From the NCBI RefSeq assembly GCF_947331815.1, contig NZ_OX373462.1:793376-857375 (forward strand): a stretch of 64,000 bases of DNA, read 5' to 3'. How positions within the stretch are numbered: the stretch's first letter is position 1; each line of letters starts with the position of its first letter. The notes under the pieces were generated by a model, which was given only the letters and a program-made list of their open reading frames with translations, was not told where the DNA came from and ran no database searches. The DNA is from Cyanobacterium sp. uoEpiScrs1 (lineage in GTDB: Bacteria > Cyanobacteriota > Cyanobacteriia > Cyanobacteriales > Microcystaceae). Shown in pieces: positions 1 to 9,619 of the stretch. The position numbers and the translations under genes are program-made.

Positions 1-2
1 TG

Positions 3-176
3 TTAAAGATTGGTTATCTTTTTCCCCATACGGCTAAGGCTAAAATGAAAAAACTCCGCCGCCTTTATAACCGCTCAAAGTTAAGTGCCGAGGAAGTAGC
101 TTTACTGCGAGGAGTTCTTGGACATATCAATTCTATATGGCAACATTTACACGACAATTACAGTCACAAAAATTAA
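3..176 (+). CDS. C-terminal end of TrmJ-like tRNA 2'-O-methyltransferase (partial)
   Basis: An open frame enters from the left edge and ends at a TAA at 174-176, giving the last 57 residues of a protein. The segment IGYLFPHTAKAKMKKLRRLY followed by LSAEEVALLRG matches the C-terminal tail of TrmH-family group 1 RNA methyltransferases (TrmJ type), which methylate the ribose at position 32 of tRNAs. The SPOUT catalytic domain lies outside the window, so the function rests on the tail alone. A weak AT-rich inverted repeat follows the stop (about 173-197). The next gene starts 93 bp downstream on the same strand. Confidence 0.6.
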   Translation, partial: LKIGYLFPHTAKAKMKKLRRLYNRSKLSAEEVALLRGVLGHINSIWQHLHDNYSHKN

Positions 177-269
177 TCATCATGATTCATGATTAAAATT
201 AATTGGCGTCGCAAGCGTTATTTTAACTTATTCCTTTTAACGGATATATATTGCAAGGATTCCTAAACT

Positions 270-1577
270 ATGTCCCGTCGAATGATTAATTCTTCCTATA
301 ATCCTCAAAATAGTGTAAATAACAATAACTATTCAGGTCATTCGACTGATGGCAAGAGTACTTCTCGTCGTCAACATATAAATAGTATTTCCAGGATGGG
401 ACGTCCAACTAAACAACTTTCTCGCCAAAGTCAAAGGAAATCAACTCCAATAGTTTCTACTAGACTTCCTGATCGACGCAGGAAAAAGTCTTCTCCCAAT
501 TTGATGAACGTCGTATTTCTCTATATTCTGCGTTTAGGTATTATGGGAGTGGGAGTAAGTGCAATTGTTGGAACGATTTTAACTGTATTCGACCCCACTG
601 GTTTGTTCGCTGCCTACTTTAATTCTTCCAAATCTACTACTTCTGAACAATCTGTGCAGTCTGAAAAAAAAATCCCTACAAAGACTGTTAATAATACAAC
701 AACTATTCCTCTAGGAAAAGAATTAATTAATCTCAAAACTAAGTTAGAAAAAATAGCCAGCCAAGAGAAATACATTAAAGTCAGTCCTCGGGGTTGGTTT
801 ATTGATTTGGATAACGGGAATTATGTAAATTTAAATGGAGAGAATTACCTTTCTGCTGCTAGTACAATTAAAATTCCTGTCCTTGTTGCTTTTTTTGAAG
901 AAGTAGATGCTGGAAGAATCTATCTAGACGAAATGTTAACCATGGACAAGGAAATTATCACTGGAGGATCAGGAAGTATGCAATATCAGAAACCTGGAAC
1001 TAAGTTCAGTGCGTTAGAAACTGCAACTAAAATGATTGTTATCAGTGATAATACAGCCACGGATATGTTAATCCGTCGTCTGGGAGGCAAAGAAATTCTT
1101 AATAAACGTTTTAAAGAATGGGGGTTAACCAAGACGGAAATTAATAATCGTTTGCCGGATTTAGAAGGGACCAATATCACTAGTCCTAAAGATCTAGTCA
1201 AATTATTGGTTCGCGTTGAACGTGGAGATCTATTGACAGTACGATCACGTGATCGCATGTTAGGAATTATGAAAAAAACACGCACTAAAACCTTATTACC
1301 CCAAGGATTAGAACGGGACGCGATTATTTCTCATAAAACAGGGGACATTGGTACAATTTTGGGGGATGCTGGTATCATTGATATTCCTACAGGTAAGCGT
1401 TATATTGGAGCTGTCTTTGCGGAACGTTCCTATAATGATGTCATGGGGAGAATGATTATTCAAGATTTCTCTCACACAGTTTATCAACATTTTAAATGGT
1501 ATAAACCTAATCAAAGTATTAAGCATGAAAAACCGGTTCAATCGGTTCAAGAGGCTACTGTCGAGACCGAACACTGA
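270..1577 (+). CDS. Membrane-anchored class A beta-lactamase-fold serine hydrolase
   Basis: A 435-residue protein with a Ser/Asn/Arg-rich cytoplasmic N-terminus, one membrane segment at about residues 80-104 and a periplasmic beta-lactamase/transpeptidase domain from about 150. The three hallmark motifs of the penicillin-recognising serine enzymes are present: STIK (Ser198, Lys201), SDN (259-261) and KTG (356-358). A class A Glu166-type residue was not assigned. Cyanobacteria commonly carry such proteins as predicted peptidoglycan-associated hydrolases; whether this one cleaves beta-lactams or trims the cell wall cannot be told. An AAGGA stretch sits upstream of the ATG. The gene is intact, suggesting that wall maintenance is still under selection. 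Confidence 0.8.
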   Translation: MSRRMINSSYNPQNSVNNNNYSGHSTDGKSTSRRQHINSISRMGRPTKQLSRQSQRKSTPIVSTRLPDRRRKKSSPNLMNVVFLYILRLGIMGVGVSAIVGTILTVFDPTGLFAAYFNSSKSTTSEQSVQSEKKIPTKTVNNTTTIPLGKELINLKTKLEKIASQEKYIKVSPRGWFIDLDNGNYVNLNGENYLSAASTIKIPVLVAFFEEVDAGRIYLDEMLTMDKEIITGGSGSMQYQKPGTKFSALETATKMIVISDNTATDMLIRRLGGKEILNKRFKEWGLTKTEINNRLPDLEGTNITSPKDLVKLLVRVERGDLLTVRSRDRMLGIMKKTRTKTLLPQGLERDAIISHKTGDIGTILGDAGIIDIPTGKRYIGAVFAERSYNDVMGRMIIQDFSHTVYQHFKWYKPNQSIKHEKPVQSVQEATVETEH

Positions 1578-1741
1578 CGAAATTGATAATATGTGCAAAA
1601 TCTGCTACGAGTTTGTTTCAGTATAAGTCTAAAAATTGCTATTATCTAACTCGAAGATCTCTCAATTCTTATAAAGAAGTAATTTTCATCGCCTAGGAAG
1701 AAGCTGAGCTAATCAGTCTAATTTGCTTTGCTCATCCGCAT

Positions 1742-3133
1742 CTATTCCTTATTCTCTTGATGATCAATAATTTTATCTTCAATAATTCCGGCACTTGACT
1801 CTTCCAGGCGATGGAGACGAATTTGCAATAAGCGAGGTGGTTCAACCATGATCACTGTAAATTCCAAATTGCCATAGAATAAAGTTTCCCCTACAGAAGG
1901 AATTTTTTGCCATTGATAGAGTAAGAATCCTCCCAAAGTTTGATATTCATCTGTTAGCGGTAAGTCTAGGTCTAAAACTTTATTAAGTTCTTCAAGATTG
2001 ATTTGAGCTTTCACTAGAAACGTTTGAGCATCCAACATTTGTAGGGAAATGTCTTCCATCCTGGTTTCTTCTAAATCATTATCAAGAATTTCCGCAATTA
2101 GATCTTGAAGAGTAATTAATCCAGAGGTTCCTCCAAACTCATCCACAACAATCACTATCTTTAACTGAGATCTCTGCATCACAGTTAACAATTCATCCAA
2201 TGGCATAGATTCAGAGACAAATTTAATTGGTTTTAGCCAACGAGACAAAGAAGATTCCTTTGTTAATTCTCCTTTAGCTAACGGAGGTGCTAAATCTTTA
2301 AAATCAATGAAGCCTAATATATCATCAAGAGAATCTCCTTTAACTGGATAACGAGAATGACCGGTAATAGCGACCTCTTCGAGTAAATCACCGAAAGTTG
2401 CCTCCTCAGAAATGGCAATTAACTGAGTACGGGGAACCATTACCTCAACAGCCATTACTTCACCAAATTCAAACACATTTTTCAGTAGTGCTCTTTCTTT
2501 AGCCTCTAAACCAGTTGATTCTCCTTCGGTAGCAATAATCAATTGAAGTTCTTCTGGAGTAACTTGATTGTATCGTGTATCTCCCATGTATTTAATTCCA
2601 ACACTGCATAATAGATAGCGAGTTGATTGATTTAAAATCCAGATAAAAGGATTAAAAATCTGGGCAATTACCCCAATGGGAGGACCAAAAAATCGAGCTA
2701 ACTTCTCTGAATAAATCAAAGCAACAGATTTAGGACAGAGTTCTCCTAGCACGATTTGTAAATAAGCAACTAGCAGAAAAGCAACTGGGACAACAAGACT
2801 ATAGGATAAGGACTGGGTCAATTTAGGAGTAAAAGGCAGATTTCTCAAAAGAGGATTAACCAGAACTGCCATGGTTCCTTCTCCAATCCAACCGAGAGCT
2901 AAACTAGAAAGAGTAATACCTAATTGAGTGGTTGACAGAAGACGATCAATACTACGTTGTAAGGATTGGACGGTTTGAGCTTGAAGATCACCAGCTTCTA
3001 CTAATTGACTAATACGTGACCGTCGTACCGATACCATGGCAAATTCGGCAGTGACAAAAAAGGCATTAATGGCAATCAATAATAAGACTAATAAAAGACG
3101 TAGTAAGATTTCACTAAAACTCAAACTATCCAT
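1742..3133 (-). CDS. Hemolysin C / CorC family protein (CNNM + CBS domains)
   Basis: This 463-residue membrane protein has the family's order: an N-terminal CNNM (DUF21) region with about four membrane segments in residues 1-165, a paired CBS domain at about 210-345 (PRTQLIAI marks the first, VVDEFGGTSGLITLQDL the second) and a C-terminal CorC_HlyC domain. Family members are implicated in Mg2+/Co2+ extrusion; the name hemolysin is historical. It is convergent with the beta-lactamase-fold gene, 164 bp apart. Length is normal and no key segment is missing. The metal transported cannot be inferred from sequence. Confidence 0.85.
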   Translation of the reverse strand: MDSLSFSEILLRLLLVLLLIAINAFFVTAEFAMVSVRRSRISQLVEAGDLQAQTVQSLQRSIDRLLSTTQLGITLSSLALGWIGEGTMAVLVNPLLRNLPFTPKLTQSLSYSLVVPVAFLLVAYLQIVLGELCPKSVALIYSEKLARFFGPPIGVIAQIFNPFIWILNQSTRYLLCSVGIKYMGDTRYNQVTPEELQLIIATEGESTGLEAKERALLKNVFEFGEVMAVEVMVPRTQLIAISEEATFGDLLEEVAITGHSRYPVKGDSLDDILGFIDFKDLAPPLAKGELTKESSLSRWLKPIKFVSESMPLDELLTVMQRSQLKIVIVVDEFGGTSGLITLQDLIAEILDNDLEETRMEDISLQMLDAQTFLVKAQINLEELNKVLDLDLPLTDEYQTLGGFLLYQWQKIPSVGETLFYGNLEFTVIMVEPPRLLQIRLHRLEESSAGIIEDKIIDHQENKE

Positions 3134-3886
3134 TGAAAAATAAAACTTTTAATCATTTTTAAGAACCTCGAAACTTTGCAAATCAAGTCTTTTGTTGTTT
3201 AAATCCAGCAATTTCTAATTTTGAATTAACCATAAAGCTTTAAGACTTTTTAGGATGAAACAACTCTATCATAGATCTTAAAAATCAATTTATATCATTA
3301 GATCAATATAGTTAATGCTCATTAATGTCATAATTTATGATGTATTATAAACTTATTTAAGAATCGTTTAACTCCCGATCTATATCTTTGACAGACTTGA
3401 ATACTATTAAATACTAGAAACTGTAGTAGAGGAAAGAAAAAGTTCATTAAATTGCAAAAAGATAATCGCATAAGAGATTTACTCTTAAAAAGTCTCCTTA
3501 GTCATTGTCTTCATTGTTAGAAAAGAAAGTGTTGAGAAAACTTTTTTAGGGTATATCATTGTTCTTATATTAACTGGACGGAGATTATACCGATTATTGA
3601 TATCATCTTTACTGCATGATAAAAGAGTTATTAACAACGTCGTCTTAAAAAATTTTTACAGTCTTCAATAAAACCATAATTTAACAAATCAGATTTTACT
3701 TTACAGTTGTTTGTAGTCAACCTAAACACGACTTTGATATCTAACAAGGATAGAATTTGAGGAGCAGTAGGGTCAACAGTTGTCGAGCCCTACTTTCTAC
3801 TTAGATAAACAATAGAACTAGGCTTATCTTGCTTAATATTTAAACAGGGATAATCTGTTCCAATAGTGTTCTTGACTGAAAAAAAA
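3134..3886. other. Gene-free AT-rich gap between hlyC-like gene and glgP
   Basis: No convincing open frame in about 750 bp. A small inverted repeat (AGTAGGG at 3766-3772, CCCTACT at 3788-3794) lies some 90 nt past the glgP stop and may end that transcript. A TTGACA at about 3389 has no matching gene downstream. Confidence 0.4.
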
Positions 3887-6400
3887 TTAACCTAGCATTG
3901 CAGGATTATAATCTTCGATGTTGATAGTGACAGGATTAACATCCCAAATTTCTCTGCAATATTCTCTGATTGTGCGATCGCTGGAAAACTTACCCATTCT
4001 TGCAGAATTAAGAATAGACATATCTGTCCATTTTTCATAATCACGATAAGCATGGCTAACGGCTTCTTGGGCATCAATATAAGATTGATAATCAGCCATC
4101 AACATATAAGGATCATGAGACATCAAAGGACCAACAATGGGGTGGAACAATTCCCCATTTCCATGACTAAAGTAGCCACTGGCAATACGATCAATCACAC
4201 CCTGTAATTCTTCATTGTTATGATAATAATCCATAGGATTATATCCATTGGCCTTCAGTTCGTAAACCTCTTCAGCTGTTAAGCCAAACAAAAAGAAGTT
4301 TTCAGCCCCAGCTGCTTCACGAATTTCGATATTTGCTCCATCTAAAGTTCCAATGGTTAATGCTCCATTCATAGCAAATTTCATGTTACCAGTCCCAGAA
4401 GCTTCTTTACCGGCAGTAGAAACCTGTTCAGACAAATCGGCAGCTGGATAAATCCGTTGCCCCAAAGAAACGTTGAAGTTAGGCAAGAAGACAACTTTTA
4501 ATCGTCCTCGAACGTCGGGATCTTTATTAACAACTTCGGCAACAGCGTTAACTAATTTAATAACTAACTTAGCTAAAAAGTAGCCAGGAGCAGCTTTACC
4601 ACCAAAAATAAAAGTTCTAGGTAGAATATCAATGTGAGGGTTCTGTTTAATGCGATTGTATAAGGTAATGATATGTAGAACCATTAAATGTTGCCGCTTG
4701 TACTCATGAATTCGCTTAACCTGAACATCGAATAGAGAATTAGGATCAACTTGAATATTTCTGTGTTTAAGGATATAAGTCGCTAAGCTACGTTTATTGT
4801 TTTGTTTAATTTCACGCCAACGATGACGAAAGTCAGGATCATGAACAACAGCCTCTATATTGCGCATTTCATCCAAATTCTTAAGCCAACCATCCCCAAT
4901 TTTTTCATTGATTAAAGTAGCTAGTTCTGGATTAGATAATAAAATCCAACGGCGTGGTGTCACACCGTTGGTTTTGTTATAAAACTTCTCAGGCCATAGC
5001 TTAGCAAAATCCTTGAGGGTATCTTTTTTCAAAAGTTCCGTATGTAAAGCTGCTACCCCATTAATTGCATGAGAACCAACACAAGCTAAATTAGCCATGC
5101 GAATTAGCTTTTCCTCTCGTTCTTCGACTAAGGATAGGCTAGATATCAACTGCTCATCTCCTGGGAACCAGGTTCTTACATCTTCAAGGAAACGATGGTT
5201 GATTTCGTAAATAATTTCTAGATGCCGGGGGAGAAGACTAGCAAATAATCCTGCAGGCCAACGCTCTAAAGCTTCTGGCAATAAGGTATGATTAGTGTAA
5301 GCGAGAGTTTTTTGCGTTATGTCCCAGGCTTTCTCCCAAGGATAATTATGTTTATCAACTAATAACCGCATCAATTCAGCAACGGACACTGCAGGATGAG
5401 TATCGTTAAGTTGGACTGCAACCTTTTCATGAAAATCATCTAGACTTTTGTGAGTTCTTAGGTGAATACGAATTAGATCCTGTAAGGAAGCAGAAACAAA
5501 AAAGTATTGCTGCGCCAAACGTAATTGTCGTCCCGCAGGTGTATTATCGTTAGGGTAGAGAACCTTAGAAATGGTCTCTGCATCCATTTTCTCTGCTACT
5601 GCTTGGTCATATTGTCCAGCGTTGAAGGCATCAAAATTAAAGGCTTCACTGGCTTCTGCCTTCCACAAACGTAGCGGGTTGACAGTATTAGTCTGATAGC
5701 CCGGAACTGGTGTATCATAGGGAACAGCAAGGATAGTACGGGATGGAATCCATACCATTCTCATGTTACCTGCCTCATCGTGGACCATTTCGGTATGCCC
5801 CCCTAATTTAACCTCTACGCTTTCGGTGGGATGGGGTAATTCCCAAGGGTTACCAAATCGTAGCCAGTTATCAGGAATTTCTGCTTGCCATCCATCTCTG
5901 AGAGTTTGATGGAAAATTCCGAATTCGTAACGTATACCATAGCCGATAGCTGGAATTTCTAGAGAAGCAAGAGAATCGAGAAAACATGCAGCTAAACGAC
6001 CTAAACCTCCATTACCTAGTCCAGGATCTGGTTCTTGTTCGATAATTTCGTCAAAGTCCAGACCTAATTCTTCGACTATTTGACGCATCTTGTCGTATAT
6101 GTCTAAATTGATTAGGTTGTTTCCTAGGTGACGACCCATAAGGAATTCGGCAGAAAGATAAGATACAATTTTTACTTTTTCTTTTTTATAGGTTTCTATA
6201 GTTTTAAGGAAGCGATGCAGAAGGCGATCACGAACAGTATAAGCAATAGCTACATAATAGTTATACAAAGAGGCATTGGAGCGATCAATGCCTTGGAGGT
6301 AGAAAAGATTGTCTAGGAAAGCACGTTTCAGTGTTTCCGCACTCATTCCAGTGCGATCATCTTCCACTTTAATATTCGATTGAGGGGTAAAAGTATCCAT
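3887..6400 (-). CDS. glgP: Glycogen phosphorylase
   Basis: An 837-residue full-length glycogen/maltodextrin phosphorylase, releasing glucose-1-phosphate from alpha-1,4-glucan. The GT35 landmarks are in order: LGNGGLGRLAACFLDS near residue 130 and, in the C-terminal half, the pyridoxal-phosphate segment EASGTGNMKF with the cofactor lysine at residue 674. The active site shows no substitution. In diazotrophic unicellular cyanobacteria glycogen breakdown fuels respiration and nitrogen fixation in the dark; retention of this gene would fit a symbiont specialised for that, which is inference. The gene stands alone, with gaps of about 750 bp downstream and 1.3 kb upstream. Confidence 0.95.
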   Translation of the reverse strand: MDTFTPQSNIKVEDDRTGMSAETLKRAFLDNLFYLQGIDRSNASLYNYYVAIAYTVRDRLLHRFLKTIETYKKEKVKIVSYLSAEFLMGRHLGNNLINLDIYDKMRQIVEELGLDFDEIIEQEPDPGLGNGGLGRLAACFLDSLASLEIPAIGYGIRYEFGIFHQTLRDGWQAEIPDNWLRFGNPWELPHPTESVEVKLGGHTEMVHDEAGNMRMVWIPSRTILAVPYDTPVPGYQTNTVNPLRLWKAEASEAFNFDAFNAGQYDQAVAEKMDAETISKVLYPNDNTPAGRQLRLAQQYFFVSASLQDLIRIHLRTHKSLDDFHEKVAVQLNDTHPAVSVAELMRLLVDKHNYPWEKAWDITQKTLAYTNHTLLPEALERWPAGLFASLLPRHLEIIYEINHRFLEDVRTWFPGDEQLISSLSLVEEREEKLIRMANLACVGSHAINGVAALHTELLKKDTLKDFAKLWPEKFYNKTNGVTPRRWILLSNPELATLINEKIGDGWLKNLDEMRNIEAVVHDPDFRHRWREIKQNNKRSLATYILKHRNIQVDPNSLFDVQVKRIHEYKRQHLMVLHIITLYNRIKQNPHIDILPRTFIFGGKAAPGYFLAKLVIKLVNAVAEVVNKDPDVRGRLKVVFLPNFNVSLGQRIYPAADLSEQVSTAGKEASGTGNMKFAMNGALTIGTLDGANIEIREAAGAENFFLFGLTAEEVYELKANGYNPMDYYHNNEELQGVIDRIASGYFSHGNGELFHPIVGPLMSHDPYMLMADYQSYIDAQEAVSHAYRDYEKWTDMSILNSARMGKFSSDRTIREYCREIWDVNPVTINIEDYNPAMLG

Positions 6401-7680
6401 ATGAAAGTTGTAATTTTTCTCCGTGCATTGATCATCCTGTCAAACTGAATCAGGATAATGCTGATAAAGATTAAGTAATTACTAGCCAGCATAAGCGATT
6501 ATTCTTGAAACTACAGTTTTTTAGTTAAGTTTTGCTAACAAACTTATTCAAAATTAATTGCTTTAAATAAGTAAATGATATACGTTAGGGTTGGTATATA
6601 ATATTTTTTTATTTTTATAAATTTATTCAAAACATCAAACAATCTGCTCGGTTCAATATTAATGAATTAAATAACTATTACCTATAAAACTTTACTTTGA
6701 GAAAAAGCAAGAAAAAAACTGATAATCAATGTACTTATTCTATCTAGATATCAATATGGTTGCGAAACTACTCAATATGTTTTTAGTGAGTTAACAATTA
6801 AGTTATATGAATAAAAGTAAACACTATTTTATTGCAACTAATGATATAAATCATACGTCAAAAAATAAAGGGTATCAAAATTGTTCTTAAAATCTTGATA
6901 ATATTAACCGTCATTGGTATAGTCTTAATTTAAATTTATTAAACCTAAAAAATAATAGTAGAAAAACATCAAGTAAATTAAAAATATTTTTTATATTTAA
7001 TCTTTTAAAAATTGCTTATCAATCCAGTTTGTAAAGCGTTTACAAGCAAAATACAAAATAAATATATATAGTATACTCATTAATTTTTTTATATTTATAG
7101 TTTTGTGCTAAACAAAAACATTTTAGTTTACTTAACAAAAAAGACTATGAACTAATTTAGGAACATTAATTAATTTTAAGTAAACTAATTGAAATAAAAT
7201 TTAAAATAAAACAATAAAAAGTAAAATAGTTATATATATCTGTCAAACAAAGTTGTTGTTTAACATAGTATTTTTTAAACAACAACTTATGATTCCTCTA
7301 AAATCTTAATATTTTTTACCCATTATAACAACATAATTATTCTTTTTTAAAAAGTTGGTTTTAATATTAAATAGTTTTTTAATTTATTATTTTATAGCTT
7401 TAATTTTATAAAATTAATCCTAGTTTTTTAGTGATTAAAAATTAATTAATGATATATTAAAACATAAAAAGTAGATTTTTAACTCTAAGACAATTCTTAG
7501 TAAGTAACTGATTTCGTATTGATATACTTTTGTTGATAAAGTAAAATTTATATTGCTTATTCACTATCTTATTTCTAAGGTATTCTGTTCTAAACTATAT
7601 TAGTATTTATTTAAAATAAATTTAATTATCCAGTATTGCACTCTATTGTTACCTGACCACAATTATAAAATAAGAATAAT
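6401..7680. other. 1.3-kb gene-free AT-rich region with one hairpin
   Basis: Between glgP and hrcA, both leftward. All frames are broken by frequent stops. It holds a 14-bp perfect inverted repeat (7250-7263 with 7275-7288, 11-nt loop) and an 18-bp palindrome at 7400-7417. A TTGACA on the minus strand (7241-7246) with a weak -10 about 17 bp further could serve glgP, but the leader would be some 800 nt. It looks like the footprint of lost genes. Confidence 0.4.
7250..7288. repeat. Inverted repeat, 14-bp arms, 11-nt loop
   Basis: Arms 7250-7263 and 7275-7288 are perfectly complementary (AAGTTGTTGTTTAA and its complement). It lies about 390 bp beyond the hrcA stop in the direction of hrcA transcription, so it could be a distant terminator or a remnant. 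Confidence 0.6.
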
Positions 7681-8766
7681 TTAACTTAGGACCTCGGATA
7701 GATAGTCTGCCGTCGATTCTACTAAGGGAATTGTATTCTCGTAGACCATACGAGTTGGACCAATAACACCAACACTTCCTACTGGAACATCTTTTTGTTT
7801 ATAGACAGCGGAGATTAAAGTACAAGGATGCATTGACTCCAGGGGGTTTTCTGAACCAATTCTAATTGTAACTCGTTGAGTTGTTAAAGATTTAACTTTA
7901 GGAACTTCAAAAATTAATGGCAATAGCTGATCTTGCTGTTCTTCTAATAAATAGAGAAGTGTTTGCACTTGTTTTAATTGAGAAAATTCTGGTTGATGTA
8001 ATACTTCTGAAAATCCACGTATTATGATTGGAGTCGAAATAGATGATTTTAAATGATTTGATATCTGTTGTAATAGAGTTTTGAAAAAATCTGCATAATG
8101 AATAAGTTTCTTGTCAAGACTACGCCAATTTAAAGCTACTAAATCCAACAAACTTTTATTTCTTAAATGACTATTTAAAAAATTAGAGATAACTTGCAAC
8201 TCTTGTGCTAGTAAATTTTCATCATTAAGCTCTTCAATGAGGATAGCTTTTGGAACATCAATTAAAATAGATTGAGTTTGATAACTATCTGTAACAATTA
8301 TTAAAATAACTTGGTTTAATGAAGCAGGTATTAACTGTAAATGACGTAATCGATTTAGAGAACTTTGTGGAAGTGTGATTAAGGCAATATAGCCACTAAA
8401 ATTCGCTAGAATTTGAGTTGATCTCTGTAATAGCATTTCACAGTTAAATATCTTTTTTTGTAATTTTTCATTTAAATATTTTTCAATTTTTTGCCGTATA
8501 TAGTTGTCGGGTGTAATTAAATCGTCAACGTAGATTCGATAACCACAGTCAGAAGGAATCCTCCCGGCAGAAGTGTGGGGTTGATATAGAAAACCAGCCC
8601 TTTCTAATTTTCCTAAAGCTTTTCTAATGGTAGCCGAACTTACACTCAGATTATATTCTTGAACTAATGTTTCTGAGCCTACCGGTTCAGCAGTAGCAAT
8701 GTAATGTTGAATTGTTCTTCGTAGAATGTTTTGATAACGTTTAGTTAAAGTGGATTTAACGGTCAT
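7681..8766 (-). CDS. hrcA: Heat-inducible transcription repressor HrcA
   Basis: HrcA binds CIRCE operators and represses groESL and related chaperone genes. The N-terminal winged helix is clear (LTKRYQNILRRTIQHYIAT, then AEPVGSETL and SVSSATIRKALGKLE), followed by the HrcA core and the C-terminal RMVYENTIPLVE segment. I place the start at the ATG whose codon ends at 8766, giving 361 residues. The same frame continues 30 residues further upstream, but that extension is not HrcA-like. No CIRCE element was found in this window, so its targets lie elsewhere. Upstream is a 338-bp gap separating it from the rhodanese gene. Confidence 0.92.
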   Translation of the reverse strand: MTVKSTLTKRYQNILRRTIQHYIATAEPVGSETLVQEYNLSVSSATIRKALGKLERAGFLYQPHTSAGRIPSDCGYRIYVDDLITPDNYIRQKIEKYLNEKLQKKIFNCEMLLQRSTQILANFSGYIALITLPQSSLNRLRHLQLIPASLNQVILIIVTDSYQTQSILIDVPKAILIEELNDENLLAQELQVISNFLNSHLRNKSLLDLVALNWRSLDKKLIHYADFFKTLLQQISNHLKSSISTPIIIRGFSEVLHQPEFSQLKQVQTLLYLLEEQQDQLLPLIFEVPKVKSLTTQRVTIRIGSENPLESMHPCTLISAVYKQKDVPVGSVGVIGPTRMVYENTIPLVESTADYLSEVLS

Positions 8767-9104
8767 AATGGTAAAAACTAAAATTTGATTAAAGCACTTA
8801 TAGAAACTAAAAAGTGTAAAGCTCTCCCAGTATCGTAAATTATTATAAGAATCCACTATAATAAAATAGTTCTGCTAAACAGTAATTTTTATACTGAACA
8901 TTCACGAAAAAATTCTGTTGAGCGGGGATTGTAATTTTATAAAAATTTAGTTTCTATAAACAAAGAACTTTTGGGGGTACAGAACAAAAACATAATAAGA
9001 AGTTTCGAATTTATGAGCTACTGATTGATAATACTCAGTCCAGACAATACATCAAATAAAAATACTTTCAATGGCATTTAACTCATAATAATTATGCCAA
9101 AGTA
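8767..9104. other. Gene-free gap upstream of hrcA
   Basis: Carries the presumed hrcA promoter region and the 3' side of the rhodanese gene. No open frame worth calling and no strong hairpin. A loose pair of half-sites (AGCACTT and AAGTGT near 8795-8815) recalls CIRCE but does not match it. Confidence 0.35.
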
Positions 9105-9455
9105 TTAGTAACGGGGAATGGTTGGATCAACATGGAGAGCATAAGCATCAATGCCACCAATAATATTTTTAACATTAGTGAAACCATTATTCAGTAGCCA
9201 GTGGCACATTTGAGCTGAACGTATACCATGATGACAAATAACAAAAGTTTCCATATTGGGATTTAAGTCTGTTGTTATTTTATCCGACCATAGCTCAAAT
9301 TCACTTAGAGAAAGTACTCTGAAACCATCAATATTGGCAATCATAACTTCATGTAGCTCTCGGACATCTATTAGTTGTAATTTATTATTGGGTTGAGCCA
9401 GTCGTTCAGCTAGTTCTATGACAGTGATTTGAGAAATATATAAATTTTGAGACAT
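9105..9455 (-). CDS. Single-domain rhodanese-like protein
   Basis: A 116-residue protein consisting of one rhodanese fold. The active-site loop reads CHHGIRSAQ with the persulfide-accepting cysteine at residue 74, and LIDVRELHE near residue 28 is the usual N-terminal rhodanese signature. It probably carries sulfane sulfur in the cytoplasm (no signal peptide or membrane segment), for example for cofactor or tRNA thiolation; the acceptor cannot be told. A monocistronic gene with short AT-rich flanks. Confidence 0.85.
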   Translation of the reverse strand: MSQNLYISQITVIELAERLAQPNNKLQLIDVRELHEVMIANIDGFRVLSLSEFELWSDKITTDLNPNMETFVICHHGIRSAQMCHWLLNNGFTNVKNIIGGIDAYALHVDPTIPRY

Positions 9456-9619
9456 ATAGTACTAAAAAAATTATTTGATGGTCTATCATAACAATTGTGA
9501 GAATAAAGGGTAAAAATACTTTGGGATGTTTAGCTCAAGATTAGGGTTTTCTTAAAAATTTTGTCCTCAAATGACGACTACAATCAAGAGTAATCATTAA
9601 TCACAAACGATGAATTATT

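Noticed and set aside
8790-8820. CIRCE-like half-sites upstream of hrcA
   Set aside because: The halves share only five or six bases with the TTAGCACTC-N9-GAGTGCTAA consensus and the spacer is wrong.
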